DNA of 64,000 nt from Posidoniimonas corsicana (GTDB taxonomy: Bacteria > Planctomycetota > Planctomycetia > Pirellulales > Lacipirellulaceae): positions 1,178,767 through 1,242,766 of the forward strand of contig NZ_SIHJ01000001.1 of NCBI RefSeq assembly GCF_007859765.1. Reading direction: 5' to 3'. Both the position numbers and the translations under genes were made by a program. Every line of letters begins with the position of its first letter. Position 1 is the stretch's first letter. The notes beneath the pieces are model-generated. The model was not told the DNA's origin. It was given only the letters and a program-made list of their open reading frames with translations, and ran no database searches. Below, in pieces: positions 43,890 through 51,953 of this stretch.

Positions 43890-46109
43890 ATGTCAGACAC
43901 CCTGCCCAGCCCCGTGGATCCTCTGCCTGGTGCGTCGGTCCCCTTAGGCCCTCCGCCCGCAGACCCGTCTCGGATCCCCGAGCTGCTGCAAACGCTGGAA
44001 GAAACCGCCCGACGCAGCGGTCACGCGTCGGCCGATGCGGACCCCAAGACAACCGAGTTCGAGGACCGGCTGGCCGCCGCCCGGCTAGGCGTGGCGAGCT
44101 CGCTCTTCACGGGGCTGCGCTGCAAGCACCCCCCCACCGCGTCGCACTGCCTGCGTGTCGCGCTCGGCTGCAGCCGCTGGGCGGCCGCGTTGGAGATGCC
44201 CGACGAGCTCCGCACCCAGCTCGAGCTGGCCGCGCTGCTGCACGATATCGGTAAACTCGGCGTGCCCGACTCGGTGCTGATGAAGCAGGGCCGCCTGCAG
44301 CCGGAGGACGTCACCGCGTTGAGCCGCAGCCCGCGGCACGCGCAGGTGATCCTCAGCCGCGCCGGCGCCCCGGAGAAGCTGATTGAGGTGGTGCTCGCCT
44401 CGAACGCCTGGTTCGACGGCAGCCGGGGCCCGGAGGGCATGGCGGGAGAGAACATCCCGGCGCTCGCGCGGATTTTGTCGATCGTCGACGCGTACGACTC
44501 GATGACCACCGACCACGTCTACCGGCCCGCCAAGTCGCAGGAGCGGGCGGTGGCCGAGCTGTTCGAGTGCGCCGGCTCGCAGTTCGACCCCGGCCTGGTC
44601 CGCAGCTTCGTGGACCAGCTCGGCAAGAACCACGCCGAGCGGTCGGCAGAGGTGTCGAAACGCTGGCTCTCGCAGCTGTCGACCGGCAGCGGCGAGCTCC
44701 CGTGGGAGTTCACCCGGCACGCGCCGCGGGCCGAGGCGGAGTCGCCGGCCAACGAAGTCGCGATGTTCGAGAAGGAGCTCATCGACCACATGCACGACGG
44801 CGTCGTGTTTGTGAACCCGCACCGCCAGATCATCCTGTGGAACACCGGGGCGGAGCGGCTGACCGGCGTGGCCAGTTCGGCCGCCGTGGGTCAGACGCTG
44901 GCGCCGTCGCTGCTGGTGATGAGCGCCCCCGACGGGCGCATGCTCGAGGACGCCGAGTGCCCCATCACCGAGGCGATCAGCTCCGGCGCGCCCAACGTGC
45001 AGCGGCTGAGCGTCATCGGCCGCAAGGGGAAGCACGTCGAGGTGGACCTGCACTCGATCCCCGTCTGCTCGCCAAGCCAAGGCGTGCTGGGCGCCACCGT
45101 GCTGCTGCACGACGCCTCGAGCGAGGCTTCGCTCGAGCAGCGGTGCCAGGCGCTGCACGTCGAGATGACCAAGGACCCGATGACCCAGGTGGCCAACCGG
45201 GCCGAGTTCGACCGGGCGCTCGCGATGTTCGTCGACGCGCACCAGGAGACCGGCCTGCCGTGCAGCCTTATCATGGCGGACATCGACCACTTCAAGTCGA
45301 TCAACGACACCTACGGCCACCAGGCCGGCGACGAGGCGATTATCACCTTCGCGTCGCTGCTCAAATCGATGTGCCGCACCGGCGACCTGGTCGCACGCTA
45401 CGGTGGGGAAGAATTCGCCGTGCTCTGTGCCGACTGCAACAACGCCAACGCGGCGATGCGGGCGGAGCAGATGCGGCGGACCCTCGCCGACACAATCCAA
45501 ACGGAACTCGGGGGCAAGTCCATCACCGCCAGCTTCGGCGTGTCCGAGCTGCAGGCGGGCGACACCCCAGAAACGCTGCTCAGACGCTCCGACCGGGCGC
45601 TGCTGCAGGCCAAGGACCAAGGGCGCAACCAGGTCGTTCAGCTGGGGGCTGGGATGGAAGAAGAAGAACCCAAGAAGAGCTGGTGGGGATTCGGTTCGTG
45701 GGGCAAGTCCCTCGTCGAGACGACCCTCATCACCAACGTCCCGATCGAGGTCGCCGTCGAGAAGCTCAAGGGCTTCATCGCCGACCACGACGCCAAGATC
45801 CTCAAGACCGCCGAGCACGAGATCCGGATCGAGTGCTCCGACGCCGGCGCGCTGCGTCGCGCCAACGACCGCCCGGTGGGCTTCGTCCTCGACCTGAAGC
45901 TGGCCGAGGAGTTCGTCGAACGCGAAAACGCCGCCGGCATGGCCAAGGGCACCTACGCCCAGACCACCGCCGCGGTGACGATCCGGCCCCGGCACGAGCG
46001 GGACCGCCGCCGCGGCTACGCGACCGAACGCGCCCGCAAGCTGCTCGGCAGCCTCCGCTCGTACCTAATGGCCCGCGAGGCGGACGCCGCGCCCACCCCC
46101 GCCAAGTAG
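43890..46109 (+). CDS. HD-like/PAS/GGDEF signalling protein, probable diguanylate cyclase
   Basis: A 739-residue cytoplasmic signalling protein. An HD-type domain has LLHDIGKLGVPD with His118-Asp119, but the later HH and GYP residues of HD-GYP phosphodiesterases are missing (ASNAWFDGSRGPEG), so hydrolysis is doubtful. A PAS-like segment follows (HDGVVFVNPHRQIILWNTGA, about 300-420). The GGDEF domain has GGEEF at 505-509 and an RxxD inhibitory site five residues before it (RTGD), so it should make cyclic di-GMP with feedback control. The last ~110 residues form a separate alpha/beta domain I do not recognise. ATG at 43890 is preferred over upstream in-frame ATGs. Confidence 0.88.
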   Translation: MSDTLPSPVDPLPGASVPLGPPPADPSRIPELLQTLEETARRSGHASADADPKTTEFEDRLAAARLGVASSLFTGLRCKHPPTASHCLRVALGCSRWAAALEMPDELRTQLELAALLHDIGKLGVPDSVLMKQGRLQPEDVTALSRSPRHAQVILSRAGAPEKLIEVVLASNAWFDGSRGPEGMAGENIPALARILSIVDAYDSMTTDHVYRPAKSQERAVAELFECAGSQFDPGLVRSFVDQLGKNHAERSAEVSKRWLSQLSTGSGELPWEFTRHAPRAEAESPANEVAMFEKELIDHMHDGVVFVNPHRQIILWNTGAERLTGVASSAAVGQTLAPSLLVMSAPDGRMLEDAECPITEAISSGAPNVQRLSVIGRKGKHVEVDLHSIPVCSPSQGVLGATVLLHDASSEASLEQRCQALHVEMTKDPMTQVANRAEFDRALAMFVDAHQETGLPCSLIMADIDHFKSINDTYGHQAGDEAIITFASLLKSMCRTGDLVARYGGEEFAVLCADCNNANAAMRAEQMRRTLADTIQTELGGKSITASFGVSELQAGDTPETLLRRSDRALLQAKDQGRNQVVQLGAGMEEEEPKKSWWGFGSWGKSLVETTLITNVPIEVAVEKLKGFIADHDAKILKTAEHEIRIECSDAGALRRANDRPVGFVLDLKLAEEFVERENAAGMAKGTYAQTTAAVTIRPRHERDRRRGYATERARKLLGSLRSYLMAREADAAPTPAK

Positions 46110-46119
46110 AACCACAGCC

Positions 46120-46395
46120 ATGCAACGCGAACTCCACGAGATGAAACTCCCCACCGGGCCCCGCGGCCGGGCGTTGCAGCACGCGCGCCACGCCGTCGAA
46201 GGGGGCGCCGCCCTGGACGAGGCGTTCGCCGGTTTCGAGCCGGCGCCCCGCCGCACCGACGGCACGCACGCCGCCAGCCGCGGCTCTGACGCCACGCGTG
46301 AGGCGGTTCAGCAGATCGCCACGCAGCTCAGGCAGATCGACGAACAGCGTCGGGAGCTGAACCGGCTGCTCGAGCTGCTCGACTCCGCCGAGTGA
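46120..46395 (+). CDS. Small hypothetical protein with a C-terminal helix
   Basis: A 91-residue protein starting 11 bases after the cyclase stop and probably co-transcribed with it. The central part is Ala/Gly/Arg-rich; the last ~30 residues (VQQIATQLRQIDEQRRELNRL) look like an amphipathic coiled coil. No family recognised. Its position suggests a role connected with the GGDEF protein. Confidence 0.6.
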   Translation: MQRELHEMKLPTGPRGRALQHARHAVEGGAALDEAFAGFEPAPRRTDGTHAASRGSDATREAVQQIATQLRQIDEQRRELNRLLELLDSAE

Positions 46396-46424
46396 CCATT
46401 ACGGCGTCGAACTGATAAACGCTG

Positions 46425-46448
46425 AGCCGGGGCAGCCCGGCTTTTTTT
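46425..46448 (+). terminator. Intrinsic terminator after the cyclase operon
   Basis: AGCCGGG-GCAG-CCCGGCT gives a 7-bp GC-rich stem followed by seven T, 30 bases after the stop at 46395. Confidence 0.9.
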
Positions 46449-46556
46449 CTGCAATCTCCCGCCTCGGCCCAATCTGCCGGCGCCGGATGCGAATTACCTT
46501 CCAGGCGGCCCGGCCGCCACAGACAGGTTTCACTCTATTCGCAGGGAGAATCGACA

Positions 46557-47261
46557 ATGGGTTGTGCAATGCAAGCGCCGAGCGGCGTGCGGCGGCTTGG
46601 GGTGCTCGTGGGACTCGCGGCGGCGACGGCGTTCGCGCCCGCCGCTTCGGCGCAAGACCGGAGCGGGTCACCGACGCCCGGCCAGGCGCGGCTCGACTTC
46701 GCCAGCCTGCCGGGGCCGACGGTCGAGCTCAACCTCAGCGAGGGGCTCATCCAGCAGGCCCTCGGGTTGGGCGAGGCGGCGCTATCCGGCTTCCTCAGCG
46801 GCCTGGAGGAGAACGCGGCCGCCGAAAACGCCGAAGCGGTCCGCTACATCGCCCAGCAGGTAGGCGCGACGCGCGAACTGACGGAGGTGCTCGGCGAGGT
46901 GGTCGACAGCGTCCACCTCAACGTCTGGAAGGACGCCCGCGCGCTAGGCGACGCGGCGGCCGACGTGCCGCAACTGGTGGCCGCGCAGCTGTCCGACCAG
47001 GGCTGGGAGACGACCCTCCGCGCCCGGGACGGAAACAAGCTGGCGCACGTGTACCTGCAGCGTGAGGGCGAGGCGGTCCGCGGCGTGTTCGTTCTGGCCC
47101 AGGACGGGGGCGAGTTGGTGATGGCCAACGTCGTCGGTGATCTGTCGCAGGAAAATGTGGAGCGGATCGCCAACCTGGCGACCAAGATCGCGGTCGAGGC
47201 CGGCCTGGACGACGAGCTGACCAAGGCGGTCGAGAAGATCCGAGAGCGGCAAAGACGCTAA
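46557..47261 (+). CDS. Exported protein resembling DUF4252
   Basis: A 234-residue protein with a signal peptide (RRLGVLVGLAAATAFAPAASA). The C-terminal half (LSDQGWETTLRARDG, HVYLQREGEAVRGVFVLAQDGGELVMANVVGDL) resembles the DUF4252 pattern of a central strand-turn-strand ending in a VxG. The ATG at 46557 is supported by AGGGAG upstream. It follows a terminator and is probably monocistronic. Function unknown. Confidence 0.65.
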   Translation: MGCAMQAPSGVRRLGVLVGLAAATAFAPAASAQDRSGSPTPGQARLDFASLPGPTVELNLSEGLIQQALGLGEAALSGFLSGLEENAAAENAEAVRYIAQQVGATRELTEVLGEVVDSVHLNVWKDARALGDAAADVPQLVAAQLSDQGWETTLRARDGNKLAHVYLQREGEAVRGVFVLAQDGGELVMANVVGDLSQENVERIANLATKIAVEAGLDDELTKAVEKIRERQRR

Positions 47262-47446
47262 CCGCGCCGCCCGCCCGCGCCGCCGATGCGGCCGGGCGGG
47301 CCCCTGAGGCCGCTCCCTGGCGGATTGCCAGCCAACCTGCAGCGCGTTAACCTGCGGCATTCAACGCCAAGCAGATTTTGGCGCGGTTGTTGCAGCCCAA
47401 GTTGACGCAAGGCAACCCGCCGCAACGAGAATACAGGAGCACCCTC

Positions 47447-48055
47447 ATGGCCTATTCCCTCCCGAAACTCCCCTACGCTTACGACGCCCTGGAGCCGCAC
47501 ATCGACGCGCGGACCATGGAAATCCACCACACAAAGCACCACAACGCGTATGTCACCAAGGTGAACGACGCGCTCGAGGGCTCGGGCGTGGCGGAGCAGT
47601 CGATCGAAGATCTGTGCCGCAACATCGCGTCGGTCCCCGAGAACATCCGCGGCGCGGTCCGCAACAACGGCGGCGGCCACGCCAACCACTCGCTGTTCTG
47701 GACCGTGATGAGCGGCTCCGGCGGCGGCGCCCCCAGCGGCGATCTGGCCGCCGCGATTGACGCCGAGCTGGGCGGCTTCGAGAAGTTCAAGGAGGCCTTC
47801 TCCAACGCCGCGGCCACCCGGTTTGGCAGCGGCTGGGCCTGGCTGAGCGTTGACGGCGGCAAGCTGGTCGTCGAAAGCACCCCCAACCAGGACAACCCCT
47901 ACATGGAAGGCCGCACGCCGATCCTGGGCCTGGACGTCTGGGAGCACGCGTACTACCTCCACTACCAGAACCGGCGGCCCGACTACATCAGTGCGTTCTT
48001 CAACGTGGTGGACTGGTCGGCCGTGGCGGACCGCTACGCCGCCGCCAAGGGCTGA
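47447..48055 (+). CDS. Iron/manganese superoxide dismutase
   Basis: A 202-residue enzyme that converts superoxide to peroxide and oxygen. The metal ligands are recognisable: His in [13 protein letters not shown], His in [10 protein letters not shown], and Asp/His in [16 protein letters not shown]. The segments GSGWAWLSV and [12 protein letters not shown] are typical. The ATG at 47447 has CAGGAG upstream. No signal peptide, so cytoplasmic. Fe versus Mn preference cannot be settled by eye. A strong terminator follows. Confidence 0.96.
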   Translation: MAYSLPKLPYAYDALEPHIDARTMEIHHTKHHNAYVTKVNDALEGSGVAEQSIEDLCRNIASVPENIRGAVRNNGGGHANHSLFWTVMSGSGGGAPSGDLAAAIDAELGGFEKFKEAFSNAAATRFGSGWAWLSVDGGKLVVESTPNQDNPYMEGRTPILGLDVWEHAYYLHYQNRRPDYISAFFNVVDWSAVADRYAAAKG

Positions 48056-48097
48056 TAGCACCCGCGGCGGCGCCGCGAAAACTGACGCAATCTCACA

Positions 48098-48129
48098 GGC
48101 CCCGCGGGCTTCCCGCGGGGCCTTTCTTT
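48098..48129 (+). terminator. Intrinsic terminator after superoxide dismutase
   Basis: GGCCCCGCGGG and CCCGCGGGGCC form an exact 11-bp stem with a three-base loop, followed by TTTCTTT. Confidence 0.92.
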
Positions 48130-48372
48130 ATGGTGCTGCGCAGCGGATCAGGATTCGCGGGCAAATCGGCGTTGACTCGACCGGCCCGCCTCCTATACTC
48201 CGCCGCGGTTGGCTGATCCGCCGTGCCGGCGCCGCATGCATTTTGCAAAGCGTGCCGATCCGGCTGGACCACCGGCCCGGCGTGAGCCGAACAGATAAAA
48301 ATGCGGTTGTAGGACTTCGGTCGACCCGGACCCTGCGACGTCGAAGACAACCAACTCCCAGGCACGGACGCC

Positions 48373-49308
48373 ATGCGAGCCTTCCCAGCGAAAACCCAGC
48401 GGTACGCCGCGTTGCTGATCCTTCTGACTGCGATGACCACCGGTTGCCGCAGCTCTTCTCGCTGGGCGTCGTTGAACCCGTGGTCCAGCGGGGACCAGGA
48501 AACCTCGATCGCTGCGCGGACCGCCCCGGAACTGCCCACGGCCCAAGCGAGCAATCCCGGCGGGGGCGCCGCCCTCGCGAGCTCCGCCTCGGCCACGTCG
48601 GACGCGCCGGCCTTCCAGCCGGCGGCCACGGCGCCGACCACCACTCCGCCGTCCTCCGCGTACCCCACCACCGGGGTCGCGAGCGCCCCACCGGCGACAA
48701 CCGCGCCGTCGACTCCGGCCTACCCGAGCACCAACAGCTACGCCGCCGCGTCGGCGCCCGCTGCGGCGGCTTCGCCGGCCGCTGGCCCGTACGATCCCAA
48801 CGGCTACACGCCGCCGGCACCGACAACGCCCGCCGCGCCCGCCGACCGCTACGCCGACAACCGTTACGGCGGGGGCAACTCGCTGCCGCTGGCCGACATG
48901 CCGCCCGTCGCGGCCGCTGCCACGACGCCGTCAACGCCGAGCTCGCCGCTGCCGACCACGCCTGCCGCCAGCGGAGTGGTTTCCGCGGGGGATCGCTACG
49001 GGGCCGTCTCGTCGCCGCTCGCCGGCCTGCAGCCATCGACGCCGGCCGCACAGCCCATCACGTCCACGCCCGCCGCACCGAGCACGCCGCACGTCAGCCA
49101 GACGGCCGCCCAGTCGGCGCCGATCAACAGCGTCCCCGGCGGGTACCGACCGGGCGGCACCTCGAGCTACGACTCGCAGGTTAGCGTCGCGCTGAGGACC
49201 GCCCCAACGGCGACTCAGCCACCCCAGACGCAGGCGGCCCCTGCCGCCCAGCCGCAGGGCTCGCCAGCGGCGCCGTCCTACCCGAGCACCGAGGCGTACC
49301 GTTACTAG
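48373..49308 (+). CDS. Ala/Pro/Thr/Ser-rich lipoprotein
   Basis: A 311-residue protein. An N-terminal hydrophobic segment ends in a lipobox (LLILLTAMTTGC), so it should be lipid-anchored in the envelope. The rest is low-complexity sequence dominated by Ala, Pro, Thr and Ser, with recurring short motifs such as YPST/YPTT and DRYG. It has no recognisable domain and probably forms an extended, flexible surface or periplasmic linker. ATG at 48373. Preceded by the SOD terminator. Confidence 0.75.
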   Translation: MRAFPAKTQRYAALLILLTAMTTGCRSSSRWASLNPWSSGDQETSIAARTAPELPTAQASNPGGGAALASSASATSDAPAFQPAATAPTTTPPSSAYPTTGVASAPPATTAPSTPAYPSTNSYAAASAPAAAASPAAGPYDPNGYTPPAPTTPAAPADRYADNRYGGGNSLPLADMPPVAAAATTPSTPSSPLPTTPAASGVVSAGDRYGAVSSPLAGLQPSTPAAQPITSTPAAPSTPHVSQTAAQSAPINSVPGGYRPGGTSSYDSQVSVALRTAPTATQPPQTQAAPAAQPQGSPAAPSYPSTEAYRY

Positions 49309-49350
49309 GGCGCCACGGGCGGTTGGCGGCCTAGGCCACCGCCGCGCGAG

Positions 49351-49389
49351 TTTTGTCCCTTTTGGCGCTATCGATTCTTAGGGACAAAA
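49351..49389. repeat. Inverted repeat 1 with TTTTGTCCC arms
   Basis: TTTTGTCCC (49351-49359) and GGGACAAAA (49381-49389) form a 9-bp stem with a 21-base loop. The same arm recurs at 49473-49510, so four copies of the same short sequence alternate in orientation. Confidence 0.75.
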
Positions 49390-49472
49390 GTCGGGCCCCA
49401 CCGGAAGCCCCCAGGCTCGTTTCACGCTTGCATAGCAGCGTCTGGACGAATCCTCACGGCGCCCGCCGGCCG

Positions 49473-49510
49473 ACTTTTGTCCACGCTCGCGCGTTAATAG
49501 GGACAAAAGT
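49473..49510. repeat. Inverted repeat 2 with ACTTTTGTCC arms
   Basis: ACTTTTGTCC (49473-49482) and GGACAAAAGT (49501-49510) form a 10-bp stem with an 18-base loop. CGACTTTTGTCC at 49471-49482 is also the exact reverse complement of GGACAAAAGTCG at 49382-49393, so the two repeats can pair with each other. Confidence 0.75.
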
Positions 49511-49552
49511 GGTCGAATCCCCCAGGGCCCCTTTTGCTGGGCCCAAGGCGTG

Positions 49553-49575
49553 ATCAACGCCTCATGGGCGTTGAT
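49553..49575. repeat. Inverted repeat with ATCAACGCC arms
   Basis: ATCAACGCC (49553-49561) and GGCGTTGAT (49567-49575) form an exact 9-bp stem with a 5-base loop. No T tract on either strand. Confidence 0.65.
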
Positions 49576-49964
49576 GAGATCAGCCAGGCGCCTACCCGCT
49601 CGGACCAGCCCCTTCTCACCCCGTATTGGACCGCGCGGGGTGGCCGGTTTCTACAAAGAAGTAGTGCTGGTCACCGGAATCCGTGAGCCATACGGCAGCG
49701 ACAACAGGCACGGCGCCTCGGCTCAGAATCGGCGCACAGGTGTAGCGGCTCTTCCCTAAGCCGCGCGGTTGGCGTTAGAGCCGGGGCTAGGGCTTAGCTG
49801 TCTTCGAACCCACCCTGCGGGTCACATCGACGGCAGCGGGGAAGGTCCAGCACTTACGATGTGAACGGCCGTCAGGCGATGCAACCCGCGCGAAGGTGAC
49901 CACATCCGCTGGCGGAGATCAGCCAAACGAGCCGCCGCTGCCTTGAGACGGACCGGTGCGAGGG

Positions 49965-50288
49965 CTACCAGCCCATCACCATGTTCGACTCGATGACCTT
50001 GCGGGCCTGTTCTAGGTCGACGCCCGTCTCGTGCATGTACAGGCGGATGGCGTGGACCTTGTCGCCCTCGGCCTTGGACAGGCAGTCGCGCGCGGTGTTG
50101 CACGGGTCGACGGAGTTCTGAATGCCGAGTGCGCTCTTGGAGATCACCCACGTGTCGCGGGGCCGCTTCGTCAGCCGCTTGACGCTCTCTTGGGGGTAGG
50201 CGTCAGCCACCACACCACTCGCCTCATCGGCGTCGTTGGCCCAGCTGATAATGATGTGGTTGTCGGTCTCGATCTCAAAGAGAGGCAT
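49965..50288 (-). CDS. Conserved-looking hypothetical protein, 107 residues
   Basis: A small soluble protein with no signal peptide. It opens MPLFEIETDNHIIISWANDA, has a likely helical middle, and ends with HETGVDLEQARKVIESNMV. An AAGGAG ribosome-binding site precedes the ATG at 50288, which supports a real gene. Not in an operon; the gap upstream holds the promoter. The family is not recognised. Confidence 0.65.
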   Translation of the reverse strand: MPLFEIETDNHIIISWANDADEASGVVADAYPQESVKRLTKRPRDTWVISKSALGIQNSVDPCNTARDCLSKAEGDKVHAIRLYMHETGVDLEQARKVIESNMVMGW

Positions 50289-50621
50289 GGCAGAACTCCT
50301 TCTTGCAAGGCGAGCGACGAGGGTGGCCGGGATGGTTTGCCCGCGGCCGCTCGCGGCCAGAGCCAGAATCTGGAGCGAGGTTTCTCGCCCAGGTCTGATG
50401 GTAGAAAAACCGAGTCACAAAAGTCAACTTGCGGCGCGTTCCCGCGGGGCGAAAGGGGGACGTCCGCAGCTCTGGTGGTCGGGTTTGTCGGGGCCGCACC
50501 GGTCGCGCCGGGCGCCCCGCGGGGGATTGTTAGCGGCGTCCCCAACAGCGGTTGACGCTTAGCGGGGCGGCTAGCTAAACTACCGTTCTTGCTTGAGGAG
50601 GGCCTCGCCCACCGGCAGCAA
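50289..50621. other. Intergenic, nothing recognised
   Basis: A 333-base divergent gap between the small gene and tRNA-Asp. It presumably contains both promoters. No repeats or RNA gene seen. Confidence 0.45.
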
Positions 50622-50695
50622 GGCCCTGTAGCTCAATTGGTTAGAGCACCGGACTGTCGATCCGGAGGTTGCGGGTTCGATCCCCGTCGGGGTCG
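50622..50695 (+). tRNA. tRNA-Asp (anticodon GTC)
   Basis: Starts GGCCCTG, has D arm GCTCAATTGGTTAGAGC, anticodon stem CCGGA/TCCGG around the loop CTGTCGA (anticodon GTC), T arm GGGTTCGATCCCC and ends CGGGGTC plus discriminator G. No CCA encoded. Confidence 0.97.
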
Positions 50696-50712
50696 CTTAG
50701 CACAGCGACTAA

Positions 50713-50740
50713 GGGACGCTCTCTGGAGCGTCCCTTTTTT
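50713..50740 (+). terminator. Intrinsic terminator after tRNA-Asp
   Basis: GGGACGCTC-TCTG-GAGCGTCCC is an exact 9-bp stem followed by six T, 18 bases after the tRNA. Confidence 0.93.
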
Positions 50741-50798
50741 GTTGCCGCGGCGGTCGCCGCGGCCAATGGTTGTTCCCTCGGCCGGAAGCCGTAGCGCC

Positions 50799-51548
50799 AT
50801 GCCCAGCACGCTCGCCGTTATCCCCGCCCGCCACGCGTCGAGCCGCCTCCCGGCCAAGCCCCTCGCCTTGATTGCCGGACGCCCAATGGTGGAGTGGGTG
50901 CTACGCCGCACCGAGTCGAGCGGCGTCTTCGACCGGGTCGTAGTCGCCACCGACCACGACGAGATCGCCGCGGTGGTCGACCGCCTCGGCGGGCAAGCGG
51001 TTATGACCTCCGCCGACTGCCAAACCGGCACCGACCGAGTGGCCGACGCCGCCCGCCAGTTCCCCGACGCGGAGATCGTGGCCAACGTCCAAGGCGACCA
51101 GCCGTTCGTCGACCCGGAGATGCTGCGGGCGTTGGTCGCCCCCTACCTGGCCGGCGACTCGCCCGACATGACGACCGTGGCCACCCGGTTCGGCGATCAG
51201 GCGCAGTTCGAGGGCCCCAGCGCGGTCAAGGTGATCCGTGACGCGCAGCAGAACGCGATCTATTTCTCACGGTCGGTTATCCCGCACGGGTCGACGTTCG
51301 ACTCGGGCGAGTCGCTGCACCACCTTGGGCTGTACGCGTTCCGAGAGCCGTTCCTGCAAGAGTTCTGCCAACTACCCCAGACTCCGCTGGAGCTGCGCGA
51401 GAGCCTCGAGCAGCTTCGGGCGCTTGAGCACGGGCGGTCGATCCGCGTCACCGAGGTCACGCGCCCGGTGATCGAGGTCAACACGGCCGAGGAGTTGGAA
51501 CTGGCTAACACCATCGCGGCGCGCGATGGGCTCTCTGTAGACGCCTAA
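50799..51548 (+). CDS. kdsB: CMP-KDO synthetase
   Basis: A 249-residue cytidylyltransferase that activates KDO with CTP for lipopolysaccharide inner-core synthesis. Family motifs are VIPARHASSRLPAKPL at the N terminus, VVATDHDEI, MTSADCQTGTDRVADAA and NVQGDQPFVDP. ATG at 50799; the frame is open further upstream through the tRNA and terminator, which cannot be coding. The gene implies an outer membrane with KDO. No other LPS genes are nearby. Confidence 0.93.
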   Translation: MPSTLAVIPARHASSRLPAKPLALIAGRPMVEWVLRRTESSGVFDRVVVATDHDEIAAVVDRLGGQAVMTSADCQTGTDRVADAARQFPDAEIVANVQGDQPFVDPEMLRALVAPYLAGDSPDMTTVATRFGDQAQFEGPSAVKVIRDAQQNAIYFSRSVIPHGSTFDSGESLHHLGLYAFREPFLQEFCQLPQTPLELRESLEQLRALEHGRSIRVTEVTRPVIEVNTAEELELANTIAARDGLSVDA

Positions 51549-51953
51549 GGTGCTCACCTTGCGCCTCGGCGTCGGGTCACGTCGAGCGCTGACGAGTTCC
51601 GGAAGGCTCAGGCGCCTGACCGCGGGCTAGACCGGTCAGCGGAACCCGTTTCGTCAGGTTCTGTCGCAGCTGCAAGGATGGGCGCGATATGAGCCCGAAA
51701 CGCAAACGGTAGCGGAGGCCGAGAACACTGCTACCCAGGCGGTAAAGGAACGTGAGCCGGAGTCCTGGGAGCCGTCGCGTCGTCTCGAGTGGGTCAAACC
51801 GCGACAAATATGGCAAAACCCAGTGGTTTGTTTGAGCCAACGGTCGGCCGCAATTAGACTGGCAACTCGTTCCAGGCGTTGCCTCTCCTCTTGCTCGCTA
51901 CTCACGCCGCTGCGCAGGCCTGTCCGCACAGTCCTGCGAAGGCGGCCGCCGCC
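51549..51953. other. Intergenic, nothing recognised
   Basis: A 405-base stretch between kdsB and the membrane VWA gene. Frames on both strands lack plausible starts or coding character. It presumably contains the VWA gene promoter. Confidence 0.4.

Larger units (their letters stand above)
49309..49964. other. Hairpin-rich intergenic region
   Basis: A 656-base gap between the lipoprotein and a convergent small gene. It contains two pairs of the TTTTGTCC arm (listed separately), an ATCAACGCC hairpin and a GGGCCC dyad near 49525-49545. A 69-codon frame at 49550-49759 has no coding character. No tRNA or known structured RNA is recognised. Confidence 0.55.

Noticed and set aside
44085-45995. 636-codon minus-strand frame opposite the GGDEF gene
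   Set aside because: Mirror frame of a well-supported gene; sequence is His/Val/Asp/Gly-rich noise with no recognisable motif.
49550-49759. 69-codon plus-strand frame in the hairpin region
   Set aside because: No ribosome-binding site, no codon bias and it starts inside a hairpin.
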